Positions 1 through 7,823 of a stretch of 64,000 nucleotides of DNA are shown here, in pieces. This DNA is from Phyllobacterium bourgognense (GTDB lineage: Bacteria > Pseudomonadota > Alphaproteobacteria > Rhizobiales > Rhizobiaceae): NCBI RefSeq assembly GCF_003337575.1, contig NZ_QPJM01000007.1, positions 124,001 through 188,000 of the forward strand, written 5' to 3'. The notes below the pieces were generated by a model. It ran no database searches, had not been told where the DNA came from, and saw nothing but the letters and a program-made list of their open reading frames with translations. Numbering within the stretch: position 1 is the first letter of the stretch; each line of letters opens with the position of its first letter. The translations under genes and the position numbers were made by a program.

Positions 1-144
1 GGAAATACGAGCATCGGACAAGTAGCGGCGGTATTGGCCACAATCTGCCACAGGAAGCACCGCGCGACTTCGCTCAAGCCGTCCTTGACGTCGATACCTT
101 TTAAGAAATACTGCGGACTCGCCCAGGCGGGTCCGCAGCATCAT
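1..144 (-). CDS. Partial protein-coding start, cut by window edge, possibly frameshifted
   Basis: An ATG follows the TGA stop of the CDP-alcohol phosphatidyltransferase gene directly (TGA then ATG ATG), which suggests the next gene of the same operon. The ATG frame stays open to the window edge, but after about 15 codons its codon choice becomes arginine-rich and unnatural. From the four-A run at 99-102 another frame (GIDVKDGLSEVARCFLW) has typical high-GC coding codons. A one-base indel in that run would join the two into one natural protein. I do not recognise the product, and only about 48 codons are visible. Confidence 0.35.
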   Translation of the reverse strand, partial: MMLRTRLGESAVFLKRYRRQGRLERSRAVLPVADCGQYRRYLSDARIS

Positions 145-789
145 TCACTCGGGGCCAGAACGGCCTGCTAATACGCGGGAAATGCTGATTGTTCGCGTGA
201 CGCAGGTCACGAGACTGCCAATCGTTATGATGGCCAATGCCACAAGCAGTGACCAGTGGCTCCCGACGAGCCACGTTTCGACGCACTGGACAACGAGACC
301 CGCGGTGAGCACTGCCATGCGGCGCTGTTTCGCCATGATGCCGCTGAAGTCCTGAGCCAATCCCAACGATCCGCCGAAAACCCTGATGTAGGCGGTCAGG
401 GCGGCGAGCAGCGCGCATAGCCACCCAAGCCAGGGGTAGCCCACGGCATATCCAACCGGAACAAGAAACAGCGTATCGCAGATCCTATCCGGAAATTCGT
501 TGTAGAGAGGCCCGCCCGGTGTTTTCTTGCCGCCTTCGATCGCGACCATTCCGTCGAGAAGGTTGCAGATCAGTCTCATCTGCACGCAGGCAGCGGCGCA
601 AAACCAAGTGATCGGATGAATCGTAAACGCGATGAGCGCGCCCCCGATGACCGCAAACACTATCGACAGCAGCGAAATGCTGTTGGCAGTGACGCCCGCT
701 TGCGCCAGATACTTGCTGAGCCTGATGGCCCAGGGAGACGACCGGCTGGAAATCGGGCGGCGCGCGACTTCCTCCTGCAGTTTACTCAT
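145..789 (-). CDS. CDP-alcohol phosphatidyltransferase family membrane protein
   Basis: This 214-aa protein has several hydrophobic segments. Around residues 75-107 it shows NLLDGMVA followed by GGPLYNEFPDRICD, a version of the CDP-alcohol phosphotransferase signature whose aspartates bind metal and the CDP-lipid. Family members move a phosphatidyl group from CDP-diacylglycerol to an alcohol in the inner membrane. The usual second alanine-arginine of the signature is replaced by an AIEGGKK stretch, so this is a divergent subfamily and the alcohol acceptor cannot be named. A strong GGGGGAAG ribosome site lies just before the ATG. A possible operon partner begins immediately after the stop codon. 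Confidence 0.8.
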   Translation of the reverse strand: MSKLQEEVARRPISSRSSPWAIRLSKYLAQAGVTANSISLLSIVFAVIGGALIAFTIHPITWFCAAACVQMRLICNLLDGMVAIEGGKKTPGGPLYNEFPDRICDTLFLVPVGYAVGYPWLGWLCALLAALTAYIRVFGGSLGLAQDFSGIMAKQRRMAVLTAGLVVQCVETWLVGSHWSLLVALAIITIGSLVTCVTRTISISRVLAGRSGPE

Positions 790-982
790 TCACTTCCCCC
801 ATCTGGCGACCACCCTGGCCGAGATTGCCCTTCTGCAATCGAAATTGAAAGTGGATGCCGGTATTTTTACTGCGCCAATGCGTTGCCGGTTGTACAGTAT
901 GCCGATCCTGGGCCGTTTCATTAAGCGGAACCCGCGTTCGAGATGTGCGTTGCACATTGCTCAAGCTTTGAAAGATACCGCC

Positions 983-1483
983 ATGATGCAGATTCTTGCG
1001 GGACTGATTTTGGCTTTTGCAGTGGTGGGGGCTGCACGTGCCGACGAAGCGGCGTTTCTTCAATCCCTCGAAGGCAAGTGGGAGGGCAATGGCGCGGTAC
1101 GCATACGCACGAATCTACCGTCGATGACGGTTTCCTGCACCTTCGACTCGGCGACCACGCCTTCGTCATTGGCGCTGGAGGGCCGTTGCACCGGCCTGAT
1201 GGTCATGTCCCGCGCTGTTGCCGTCAACCTGACATCGAGCGGCGGCAGATACACCGGCTCCTACACCGGATCAGCCACCGGCGTAGCTCGCCTCTCTGGG
1301 ACAAGGCGCGGAAACGCAATTAACCTAGGTATTCTCTGGGCCAAAAACGTCAATGGCGACCGCAAAGCACAGATAACCATGCGGAAAGTCGGCAATAACG
1401 GTATGGTGTTGACGACGACCGACATGGATCCTCGATCACGCACATCCGTTGTCACCAGTGAAATAAATCTCGTGCGCAATTAG
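983..1483 (+). CDS. Secreted hypothetical protein
   Basis: This 166-aa protein starts at the ATG-ATG pair at 983. The open frame extends upstream, but the signal peptide argues for this start: MMQILAGLILAFAVVGAARA with likely cleavage before DEAAF. The mature part begins with LQSLEGKWEGNG, resembling small beta-rich proteins in which a leading GxW sits in the first strand of a lipocalin-like barrel. It is rich in Ser, Thr and Gly. I do not recognise a named family. It is probably periplasmic and stands alone between the divergent lipid gene and the downstream hydrolase. Confidence 0.65.
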   Translation: MMQILAGLILAFAVVGAARADEAAFLQSLEGKWEGNGAVRIRTNLPSMTVSCTFDSATTPSSLALEGRCTGLMVMSRAVAVNLTSSGGRYTGSYTGSATGVARLSGTRRGNAINLGILWAKNVNGDRKAQITMRKVGNNGMVLTTTDMDPRSRTSVVTSEINLVRN

Positions 1484-1560
1484 CCGGGCGAAATATTCTC
1501 CATTCCACGACTGCAGCGTACCGTGTCACAATAATCGCGGGTCAAAAACGGCAGGCTGAA

Positions 1561-2202
1561 ATGCACGATAAATTTCTGTTCGACGGACCGGACGATGCGC
1601 CAGTCACCATTCTACTTGCCCATGGTGCAGGAGCACCGATGGATTCAACTTCGATGGAAGCTGCGGCCAAGGCCCTTGCCGCGGCGGGCTTTCGCGTTGC
1701 GCGTTTCGAGTTCGGCTATATGGCGTCCCGTCGCACGTCAGGGATACGCAAACCTCCGCCCCGGGCCGAAAAACTCAACCCGGAATACGTTGCGGCCGTT
1801 GACGAACTTGGAGCAACAGGTCCGCTGATCATCGGTGGCAAGTCGATGGGTGGACGGGTCGCCAGCATGATCGCCGACGATCTCCATTCTGCCGGAAAAG
1901 TTGCCGGTCTCCTCTGTCTCGGCTATCCGTTTCATCCGCCGGGCAAGCCGGACCAACTTCGTACGAAGCATCTCGCCGGGCTGATGACGCCTGCGTTGAT
2001 CTGCCAGGGCACTCGCGACGAGTTCGGCACGCGAGAGGAAGTTTCGGATTACGCACTCTCGCGCAAGATCGAACTTCGCTGGCTGGAGGACGGCGACCAC
2101 GATCTCAAGCCTCGCAAGAGCGTATCCGGCTTCACAGCCGCCGATCATTTAAGGACTCTGGCCTCAGCGGTTACAGAGTGGACGGGCCGCCTGGCGCTGT
2201 GA
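1561..2202 (+). CDS. Alpha/beta-hydrolase of the KANL3/Tex30 type
   Basis: This 213-aa cytosolic protein has the alpha/beta-hydrolase order: an early LLAHGAGAPMDS strand-loop forming the oxyanion region (about residues 19-30), the nucleophile elbow GGKSMGGR (Ser near 95), and late D and H residues in GTRDEFG and DGDHDL. The short size and the HGAGAPMDS motif match the Tex30/KANL3-like bacterial hydrolases, whose substrate is unknown. It has no signal peptide. It is followed by about 170 nt before a secreted DUF2147 gene and does not look operonic. Confidence 0.8.
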   Translation: MHDKFLFDGPDDAPVTILLAHGAGAPMDSTSMEAAAKALAAAGFRVARFEFGYMASRRTSGIRKPPPRAEKLNPEYVAAVDELGATGPLIIGGKSMGGRVASMIADDLHSAGKVAGLLCLGYPFHPPGKPDQLRTKHLAGLMTPALICQGTRDEFGTREEVSDYALSRKIELRWLEDGDHDLKPRKSVSGFTAADHLRTLASAVTEWTGRLAL

Positions 2203-2370
2203 TGGCGCTTGTCATACGAGCCGCTCCGGATTCACCCTTGATCATTAGTCACGAAACTTGCTTTGTCCCTATTCCTGTCCAATTCCTGCTGTATTGACTG
2301 CCGCAAACTGTAGCCATCCGCGCAAAGAGCGCAGAGATTTTCAACCCATCATGTAACACGGAGCCACGAT

Positions 2371-2781
2371 TTGTTTGGTACTCAGAAAGCTATTATCACT
2401 CTTGTTTTAGCAGGCAGCATGACGACTGCGGCAATGGCGCAGGAACCAAAGATTGTTGGAACCTATGTCAACGAGTCTGGCGGCACGAAGGTCCGGTTAA
2501 GCGAGTGTAACGCCGGCGTTTGCGGCACGATCGTATGGATGAAAAACCCGGTCAACGACGTCAACAATCCCGATGCCTCCAAACACGACCGTCCGGTGGT
2601 GGGTCTTCAGGCAGTCACGCTGAAATCAAACGGGTCTGGAGCATATACGGGCTCTCTTTACGATACCGAGAGCGGCAAGACCTATGCGGGCAAGGCAAAA
2701 TTTTCCGATCAGAGCGTTCAACTCTCCGGTTGCGTGCTTGGCGGCCTCCTGTGCAAAACCCAGACCTGGCGACGCGAATAG
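2371..2781 (+). CDS. Secreted DUF2147 family protein, TTG start
   Basis: This 136-aa protein opens with a TTG codon. An ATG in this frame is lacking until inside the signal peptide, and a GGAG ribosome site sits about seven bases before the TTG. The signal peptide ends near AAMAQ. The mature region (GTYVNESGGTKVRLSEC, CGTIVWMKNP, SGKTYAGKA, CVLGGLLCKTQTWRR) matches DUF2147, small periplasmic proteins common in rhizobia with calycin-like predicted folds and no known activity. Four cysteines probably form disulfides. Confidence 0.8.
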   Translation: MFGTQKAIITLVLAGSMTTAAMAQEPKIVGTYVNESGGTKVRLSECNAGVCGTIVWMKNPVNDVNNPDASKHDRPVVGLQAVTLKSNGSGAYTGSLYDTESGKTYAGKAKFSDQSVQLSGCVLGGLLCKTQTWRRE

Positions 2782-2829
2782 GTGACAGGTGCGGCAAAGA
2801 CGAATGGTCCTTGCCGCACTTTGCGTCCT

Positions 2830-3870
2830 TTAGGCAGCGACCGAGATGTCGCTTTCGAGAGGAACGGATGCGATGGTCTTGAGAATTTGCGAAGCGATCT
2901 GATAGGGGTCGCCCTGTGAGTTCGGGCGACGGTCCTCGAGATACCCGCGGTAGCCATTGTTTACGAAGCTATGCGGTACGCGGATCGATGCGCCGCGATC
3001 GGCCACGCCGTAGCTGAATGTATGAATGGACTGCGTTTCGTGCTTGCCGGTCAGGCGCAGATGATTGTCGGGGCCATAGACGGCGATGTGATCGGCGGTT
3101 GCACTCTGGAAGGCACTCATCAACTGCTCGAAATACTCTTTGCCGCCGATTTCCCGCATATATTGTGTGGAGAAATTGGCGTGCATGCCCGAACCATTCC
3201 AATCGGTATCGCCGAGCGGCTTGCAATGATATTCAACGTCGATGCCATACTTTTCGGTCAAACGCTGCAGTAGATAGCGCGCGAGCCAGATCTCGTCGGC
3301 AGCCTTTCTGGAGCCCTTTCCAAAAATCTGGAACTCCCACTGGCCTTTAGCCACTTCGGCATTGATGCCTTCGTGGTTGAGTCCTGCTGCGAGGCACACG
3401 TCGAGATGTTCTTCGACGATCTTGCGGGCAATATCGCCAACGCTGCTATAGCCAACGCCGGTATAATACGGGCCCTGCGGAGCAGGATATCCAGCTTCCG
3501 GGAAGCCGAGAGGACGGCCATTTTTGAAGAAGAAGTATTCCTGTTCGAATCCGAACCATGCATTTTCGTCATCGAGGATCGATGCGCGCTTGTTCGAAGG
3601 ATGCGGCGTAACGCCATCCGGCATCATGACTTCGCACATGACAAGAGCACCGTTCTTGCGCTCGCTATCAGGATAGATGGCCACTGGCTTCAACACGCAA
3701 TCCGAGCTTCTGCCTTCAGCTTGCATCGTGGAGCTGCCGTCGAATCCCCACATCGGCAGATCCTCAAGTGCAGGAAAACTGTCAAACTCCTTGACCTGCG
3801 TCTTGCCGCGAAGATTCGGCACCGGCGTGTATCCATCCAGCCAAATATACTCGAGCTTGTATTTTGTCAT
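2830..3870 (-). CDS. glnII: Glutamine synthetase type II (eukaryote-like)
   Basis: This 346-aa enzyme condenses ammonium and glutamate into glutamine using ATP in the cytosol. The start is MTKYKLEYIWLDGY at 3870, preceded by a GGAAGG ribosome site; the upstream in-frame extension is promoter sequence. Family motifs are visible: WGFDGSSTMQAEG, DENAWFGFEQEYF, the GINAEVAKGQWEFQ glutamate-binding region and NHLRLTGKHE. The length fits GSII (about 330-350 aa), which rhizobia carry beside GlnA. A sigma-54-type promoter lies about 85-100 bases upstream, so NtrC control under nitrogen limitation is expected. There is no co-directional neighbour within reach, so the gene is probably monocistronic. 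Confidence 0.95.
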   Translation of the reverse strand: MTKYKLEYIWLDGYTPVPNLRGKTQVKEFDSFPALEDLPMWGFDGSSTMQAEGRSSDCVLKPVAIYPDSERKNGALVMCEVMMPDGVTPHPSNKRASILDDENAWFGFEQEYFFFKNGRPLGFPEAGYPAPQGPYYTGVGYSSVGDIARKIVEEHLDVCLAAGLNHEGINAEVAKGQWEFQIFGKGSRKAADEIWLARYLLQRLTEKYGIDVEYHCKPLGDTDWNGSGMHANFSTQYMREIGGKEYFEQLMSAFQSATADHIAVYGPDNHLRLTGKHETQSIHTFSYGVADRGASIRVPHSFVNNGYRGYLEDRRPNSQGDPYQIASQILKTIASVPLESDISVAA

Positions 3871-3954
3871 TTTTTTACCTTCCTTGTCTGAAGGCGTAGC
3901 GATCCAGGATATTCCGATGATCGAGTAACGCCAGCTTGCACCATGAGAACAAGA

Positions 3955-3970
3955 AGCACGTTCCATGCCA
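3955..3970 (-). promoter_or_regulatory. Sigma-54 (-24/-12) promoter of glnII
   Basis: On the minus strand the sequence is TGGCATGGAACGTGCT. Against the consensus TGGCAC-N5-TTGC it keeps the -24 GG and -12 GC with the exact ten-base spacing and departs at two other positions. Its upstream edge is 100 bases before the glnII ATG, giving a leader of about 75 nt. RpoN/NtrC control of rhizobial glnII is established; the site assignment is mine. I found no convincing NtrC half-site pair upstream. Confidence 0.7.
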
Positions 3971-4266
3971 ATTGGTCTGGCCGTCTCGAATTTCTTCAAA
4001 AGTTGCAGCGTCCAGAGGGCCAATCGTCAAAATAAGAACGATTCATGACAGGCGGGCAAACGCAGATATCCTCCCTTCTTGCGTGTGATCGAGACGTTAG
4101 CCAGTGAAACGACAACGAGTTCGGAAAAAGCGCCTCGGATTTCGGCGCAGGGTGAACCGAACCGCATTAAAAAGCATCAGAGTGATTTTAATTTGAGCAT
4201 CGCAAAATCGAATTTGCCCTCAGCGAGAGCACGCGGGAGCCGAATTGGAACATCTCACAATATGAT

Positions 4267-4282
4267 ACGTTGATATCAACGT
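4267..4282. promoter_or_regulatory. 16-bp perfect palindrome over promoter of DUF899 gene
   Basis: ACGTTGATATCAACGT is perfectly self-complementary and is followed at once by TATAAT (4283-4288), a consensus -10 box, about 80 bases before the DUF899 start codon. A repressor dimer site overlapping the promoter is the simplest reading. The regulator is not identifiable from the window. Confidence 0.5.
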
Positions 4283-4367
4283 TATAATGCCATAGACTTC
4301 TCTGTGGCAGGCTCATCCCTGCGACTGGGCCGCCGGATCGAATACACAACCACCCAAAGGATCGATC

Positions 4368-5066
4368 ATGAACACCACCCATCCACTGACACCCGCAGCG
4401 GAGCTCGTGAAGCTGAGCGAGGCGCACTTTCCAAATGAGAGCAGTGAATACCGGCAGGCGCGCAACGCGCTGTTGGCTGAAGAGATCGAATTGCGACGCC
4501 ACATCGAACGCGTAGCCGAGCAACGACGGGCATTGCCACCCGGCGGCGAAGTCTCCAGGAATTATCGGTTTGAGGGTGAGCACGGCCCTGTGAGTTTCGC
4601 CGATCTGTTCAATGGCAAACAGACACTCGTGGCTTATAGTTACATGTTCGGGCCACAACGTATCCGGCCGTGCCCGATGTGCACTTCACAACTCAGCGCT
4701 TGGGATGGTGAGGCGCGTGACATCGAACAGCGCGTCGCTTTGGCGGTGATCGCGCGTTCGCCGATCGACCGGCTTGTCGCCTTCAAAAAGGAACGCGGCT
4801 GGCACGGCCTCAAGCTCTATTCCGACATGAGCGGCGATTACACCCGCGACTATGTGAGTGCGGAGGATGACGATGTCTCTGCATTTAATGTCTTCACGCG
4901 CGGCAATGGCACAATCCGCCACTTCTGGAGCGAGGAAATGGGCGTAGCGACCGCCGATCCCGGGCAGGACCCGCGCGGCGCACCGGACCCCATGCCACTG
5001 TGGACCATTCTCGATGCAACTCCCGAAGGTCGCGGCAAGGACTGGTATCCGAAGCTTGAGTATTGA
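4368..5066 (+). CDS. DUF899 thioredoxin-like family protein
   Basis: This 232-aa protein has AEEIELRRHIERVAEQRRALPPGG (residues about 36-60), RFEGEHGPVSFADLF, the GPQRIRPCPMCTSQLSAWDG cysteine loop and a C-terminal FNVFTRGNGTIRHFWSEE region. These are the hallmarks of DUF899, a thioredoxin-fold family of unknown substrate. The CPMC pair occupies the place of a redox-active CxxC. It is cytosolic and monocistronic. A palindrome overlapping its -10 box suggests regulated expression. Confidence 0.85.
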   Translation: MNTTHPLTPAAELVKLSEAHFPNESSEYRQARNALLAEEIELRRHIERVAEQRRALPPGGEVSRNYRFEGEHGPVSFADLFNGKQTLVAYSYMFGPQRIRPCPMCTSQLSAWDGEARDIEQRVALAVIARSPIDRLVAFKKERGWHGLKLYSDMSGDYTRDYVSAEDDDVSAFNVFTRGNGTIRHFWSEEMGVATADPGQDPRGAPDPMPLWTILDATPEGRGKDWYPKLEY

Positions 5067-5139
5067 AATGAGCTGGTTCTGGATAAACAAAGCTTCCGAT
5101 AGAGGCTGTTGAGATTCACGCCGTGATGCGCCGAAAACG

Positions 5140-5242
5140 GTGGCTTTCGGGCTCGCCCTGCGACGAGCACGGCGCACATAAAGCACGCGAGCACCGGAGG
5201 CGCAGAAAGTCGCGTCAGATGACCGCGCAGTAGACTTTACGA
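5140..5242 (-). repeat. Dispersed intergenic repeat, copy A
   Basis: This region lies just past the 3' end of the minus-strand 163-aa gene. It shares the core GAGCACCGGA-GCG-AGAAA--CGC-TCAGATG-CC (5189-5223) with 34861-34895. Both copies have the same orientation and the same distance past a minus-strand stop codon. It also encodes spurious peptides such as RARKPPFSAHHGVNLNS, which I recall as a recurrent intergenic translation in Rhizobiales genomes. It is therefore treated as a repeat and not a gene. Confidence 0.55.
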
Positions 5243-5250
5243 GCGGGCTC

Positions 5251-5742
5251 TCAGAAGTCGACACGCGGCGTATCCTGCATGGGATTTTCAAAAAGCATCC
5301 AGAACGAAACGCCGTGAGCCTCCTCATACCAGGCCTCGAAGCGCTCAAGCGCATCATCGATGCCTGACGTTTCGCCAGGCATCTCCGCCTCGTCCGAAGC
5401 ACGATGGAGCGCAATGACCACTGGCGCAAAATGCGTAAGGATTGCATCCCGCGCTTCACTTTCCGACGACCAGCCCAGCCTCGTTCGCAACAGCGCAAGC
5501 GCGCACGCGACGGCGATTTCCTCACCGGTCCGCTCGGCCGGATCACTATCGTCCCCCATTTGCGGCTTTGCCGCCTCGGCGACGGACCGCATCAGGTTCA
5601 TCCGGCGAAAGGCGAAAGCACGTTCGCGCTCGAGTGCCGCCATGCGGGTTGCCGCTTCCCGCCGATAGGTTGTTTCGGCCGATTGCGCCTTGTCGGCGGC
5701 TTGCTGCAGCCGCTCGATATAGGTGGTTACCGTCGTCGTCAT
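5251..5742 (-). CDS. Hypothetical protein translationally coupled to selB
   Basis: This 163-aa protein is mostly helical. The N-terminal part (residues about 5-50) is charged and coiled-coil-like, and the C-terminal half (LRTRLGWSSESEARDAILTH, ALERFEAWYEEAHGV) is acidic with tryptophans. There is no signal peptide or membrane segment. Its ATG overlaps the selB stop (ATGA at 5739-5742), and I see no ribosome-binding sequence before it, so it likely depends on ribosomes finishing selB, which requires passage through selC. I do not recognise the family. Position suggests an accessory role in selenocysteine or formate metabolism, but that is inference only. Confidence 0.7.
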   Translation of the reverse strand: MTTTVTTYIERLQQAADKAQSAETTYRREAATRMAALERERAFAFRRMNLMRSVAEAAKPQMGDDSDPAERTGEEIAVACALALLRTRLGWSSESEARDAILTHFAPVVIALHRASDEAEMPGETSGIDDALERFEAWYEEAHGVSFWMLFENPMQDTPRVDF

Positions 5743-7823
5743 CGAGAGCTACCGGAGTGACCGGGCGATGGCGGAAGAGAGTGGGAGTCGAACCCACCAA
5801 AGACCGTCTCTCGGCCCCTCCCGGATTTGAAGTCCGGACGCCCCACCGGGGACGATTCTCCTCCAGAAACAGTATTTTCGCCCGTCACACCATCTGTCCG
5901 ATCGGCGAAGAGATCCAGACGGTTCCGGTTGACGCGGCGAAGGTCACCACGGCGTAGTGTGATGCTATGGTGGTCGAAGAAATCAAGGATCTGGATTGCA
6001 ACCTTGCGACCATTTTCGACCCGGTCGCGAAATTGCGCGGCGGTAAACCAGCCTTCATTGGAAGCTGTGCTGATCTCGACGATAATGGCAACCATTTCTG
6101 CAACCGTGCTTCGCAGGAAGAAATGGTCGTGCGCCACCTCATGCACTTTGCCAATGCGGCTGCCCAGCTTCAGTAGCCGGCGCACCTGCGGTTCCGGCAT
6201 CGCGAACAACACGGCAATATCGCGGACGCGCGGCGGGCGGAACCGTTCGGCTCCGCCGAGTAGCGGCTCGATCGCATCCCACAGCTGCTCGTCAGCCGGA
6301 GCCATCGTCACTTTGTGACCGGAAAGCCGCACCCAGGCTCCATCAAGCGCGATCTCCCCGCCGCGGGCAAGACTATGCAAGGCTGCACGGAACGCAGGTA
6401 CGGGTAGGCGCAGCTCAAGCTGTGTCCGCAGCCGTTCAATCCCGATCCCCAACAAATCCGGATTGTCGGCATGAAAAATTTCGAGCCGGTCCAGAAGATC
6501 TCGCTGGAAGTTCTTCCACTGCCCAAGCGATATGGCGACAACCGCAGCATCGACAGGCAACTGCACCGCGCCCATCAATTCTACCAGCGCATTGACGTCT
6601 TCCATCACCAAGGCCCTGTCACGCGCAAACGCCGTAATGTCCAGATAAAATGGCGGCACTGCAAGCAATGCTGCCAGCGCCCGGTCCGGCTCGATCAATT
6701 CGTGCGCATCGAGCTGTGTCCTTCGCTCCGGGGTGCGTCGTCTGCGGGCAGGAGCACGCAAATCCAGGAAGCGGCCACCACCAATCGTGCGGCGCGCAGA
6801 CGTGTCGCGGATGACGTAACGATCGCCAACCGCTGCAGCGATCGACCGGTCAAGCACAAGTTGCACGCGGGTGCGTGTCCCGGGGGCCACTGGCTCATCA
6901 CTCAGCAAAGCGATGCGAGCGCCTGTCTCGGCCGACGCATGGTGCAGCCGAACCGGGAACCAGTGACCGATCGGCTTGCGTTCGGAGCCGAGCACACGCA
7001 ATGTCGCGTCAATCCGGCTCGTCGGCGCATGCAGGGTGGGGTCAAGCACCACGTCGCCACGACTGATCGCTGCCTTCGTAATGTCTGCGCCGACGAGGTT
7101 GAGAGCACAACGATCACCGGCTCGGCCAACCTCACTCGGCCGGTTCTGTGCGTGGATTGAACGGATGCGGGCGGAAAGGCCAGACGGGCTCACCGTCACA
7201 TGATCATCGACGGAGATCATTCCCGAAAGGACAGTTCCGGTTACAACGGTGCCCGCCCCCTGGATTGTGAATGAACGATCGACCGCCAGCCGGAAGCGGC
7301 CAGTTGCGCGGCGGCGGGCGAACCTGCGTGCAGCGTCAATGATTTCATCGCGCAATGCCGCGATGCCGCGATCCGAAACCGTTGAAACGGCAATGATCGG
7401 AGCATCGCGAAGTGCCGTTCCGGCAAGTTCATTTCGTATTTCGATTTCGACCTCGGTGAGCCGTTCTTCCTGCACCAGATCAGCCTTGGTGAGAGCAACG
7501 ACACCGCGTTCGATACCGAGGAGGTCGATGATAGCGAGATGCTCGCGTGTCTGGGGCATTGCCCCGTCATCCGCAGCAACGACCAGCAGGGCAAAATCGA
7601 TACCGCTGGCCCCGGCGAGCATGGTGTGGATGAACTTCTCGTGCCCCGGCACATCGACAAAGCCAAGTATCTCAGCCCCTTCTACAGGCATATAGGCAAA
7701 GCCGAGATCGATCGAAATACCCCGGGCCTTTTCCTCTTTCAGCCGATCGGTGTCGACATTGGTCAGCGCCTTGACCAGCGATGTCTTGCCATGATCGATA
7801 TGCCCTGCGGTACCGACGATCAT
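5739..7823 (-). CDS. selB: Selenocysteine-specific elongation factor SelB, reading through selC
   Basis: SelB delivers selenocysteinyl-tRNA to UGA codons that carry a SECIS hairpin. GTPase motifs are GHIDHGKT (residues 7-14), DVPGHEKF (57-64) and TKAD (112-115). EF-Tu-like domains follow, then four winged-helix repeats ending near [15 protein letters not shown] and RLDLF, where E. coli SelB also ends. The frame then runs on: after some 14 more residues it passes through all 96 nt of the tRNA-Sec gene in phase (residues about 654-685) and stops nine codons later, giving 694 aa. Its ATG overlaps the selA stop (ATGA), and its own TGA overlaps the next ATG. The extra C-terminal tail of about 55 residues is unlikely to be functional protein. 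Confidence 0.93.
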   Translation of the reverse strand: MIVGTAGHIDHGKTSLVKALTNVDTDRLKEEKARGISIDLGFAYMPVEGAEILGFVDVPGHEKFIHTMLAGASGIDFALLVVAADDGAMPQTREHLAIIDLLGIERGVVALTKADLVQEERLTEVEIEIRNELAGTALRDAPIIAVSTVSDRGIAALRDEIIDAARRFARRRATGRFRLAVDRSFTIQGAGTVVTGTVLSGMISVDDHVTVSPSGLSARIRSIHAQNRPSEVGRAGDRCALNLVGADITKAAISRGDVVLDPTLHAPTSRIDATLRVLGSERKPIGHWFPVRLHHASAETGARIALLSDEPVAPGTRTRVQLVLDRSIAAAVGDRYVIRDTSARRTIGGGRFLDLRAPARRRRTPERRTQLDAHELIEPDRALAALLAVPPFYLDITAFARDRALVMEDVNALVELMGAVQLPVDAAVVAISLGQWKNFQRDLLDRLEIFHADNPDLLGIGIERLRTQLELRLPVPAFRAALHSLARGGEIALDGAWVRLSGHKVTMAPADEQLWDAIEPLLGGAERFRPPRVRDIAVLFAMPEPQVRRLLKLGSRIGKVHEVAHDHFFLRSTVAEMVAIIVEISTASNEGWFTAAQFRDRVENGRKVAIQILDFFDHHSITLRRGDLRRVNRNRLDLFADRTDGVTGENTVSGGESSPVGRPDFKSGRGRETVFGGFDSHSLPPSPGHSGSSR
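5769..5864 (-). tRNA. selC: tRNA-Sec (anticodon UCA) with encoded CCA
   Basis: The 96-nt length with encoded CCA is typical of bacterial tRNA-Sec. The acceptor stem has eight pairs, GGAGGAGA with TCTCTTCC (one G-U), followed by discriminator G and CCA. The anticodon loop CTTCAAA carries UCA (complement of 5828-5830). A long variable arm and the T loop TTCGACTC are visible. It reads UGA for selenocysteine after SerRS charging and SelA conversion. It lies wholly inside the selB reading frame on the same strand. No separate promoter is evident, so it is probably cut out of the operon transcript by RNase P. Confidence 0.95.

Noticed and set aside
4850-5194. Minus-strand 114-aa frame containing RARKPPFSAHHGVNLNS
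   Set aside because: It is mostly antisense to the DUF899 gene, and the rest is dispersed repeat sequence.
5739-5741. selB stop TGA as another selenocysteine codon
   Set aside because: No stable hairpin follows at SECIS distance, and the codon overlaps the start of the next gene in the usual ATGA fashion.
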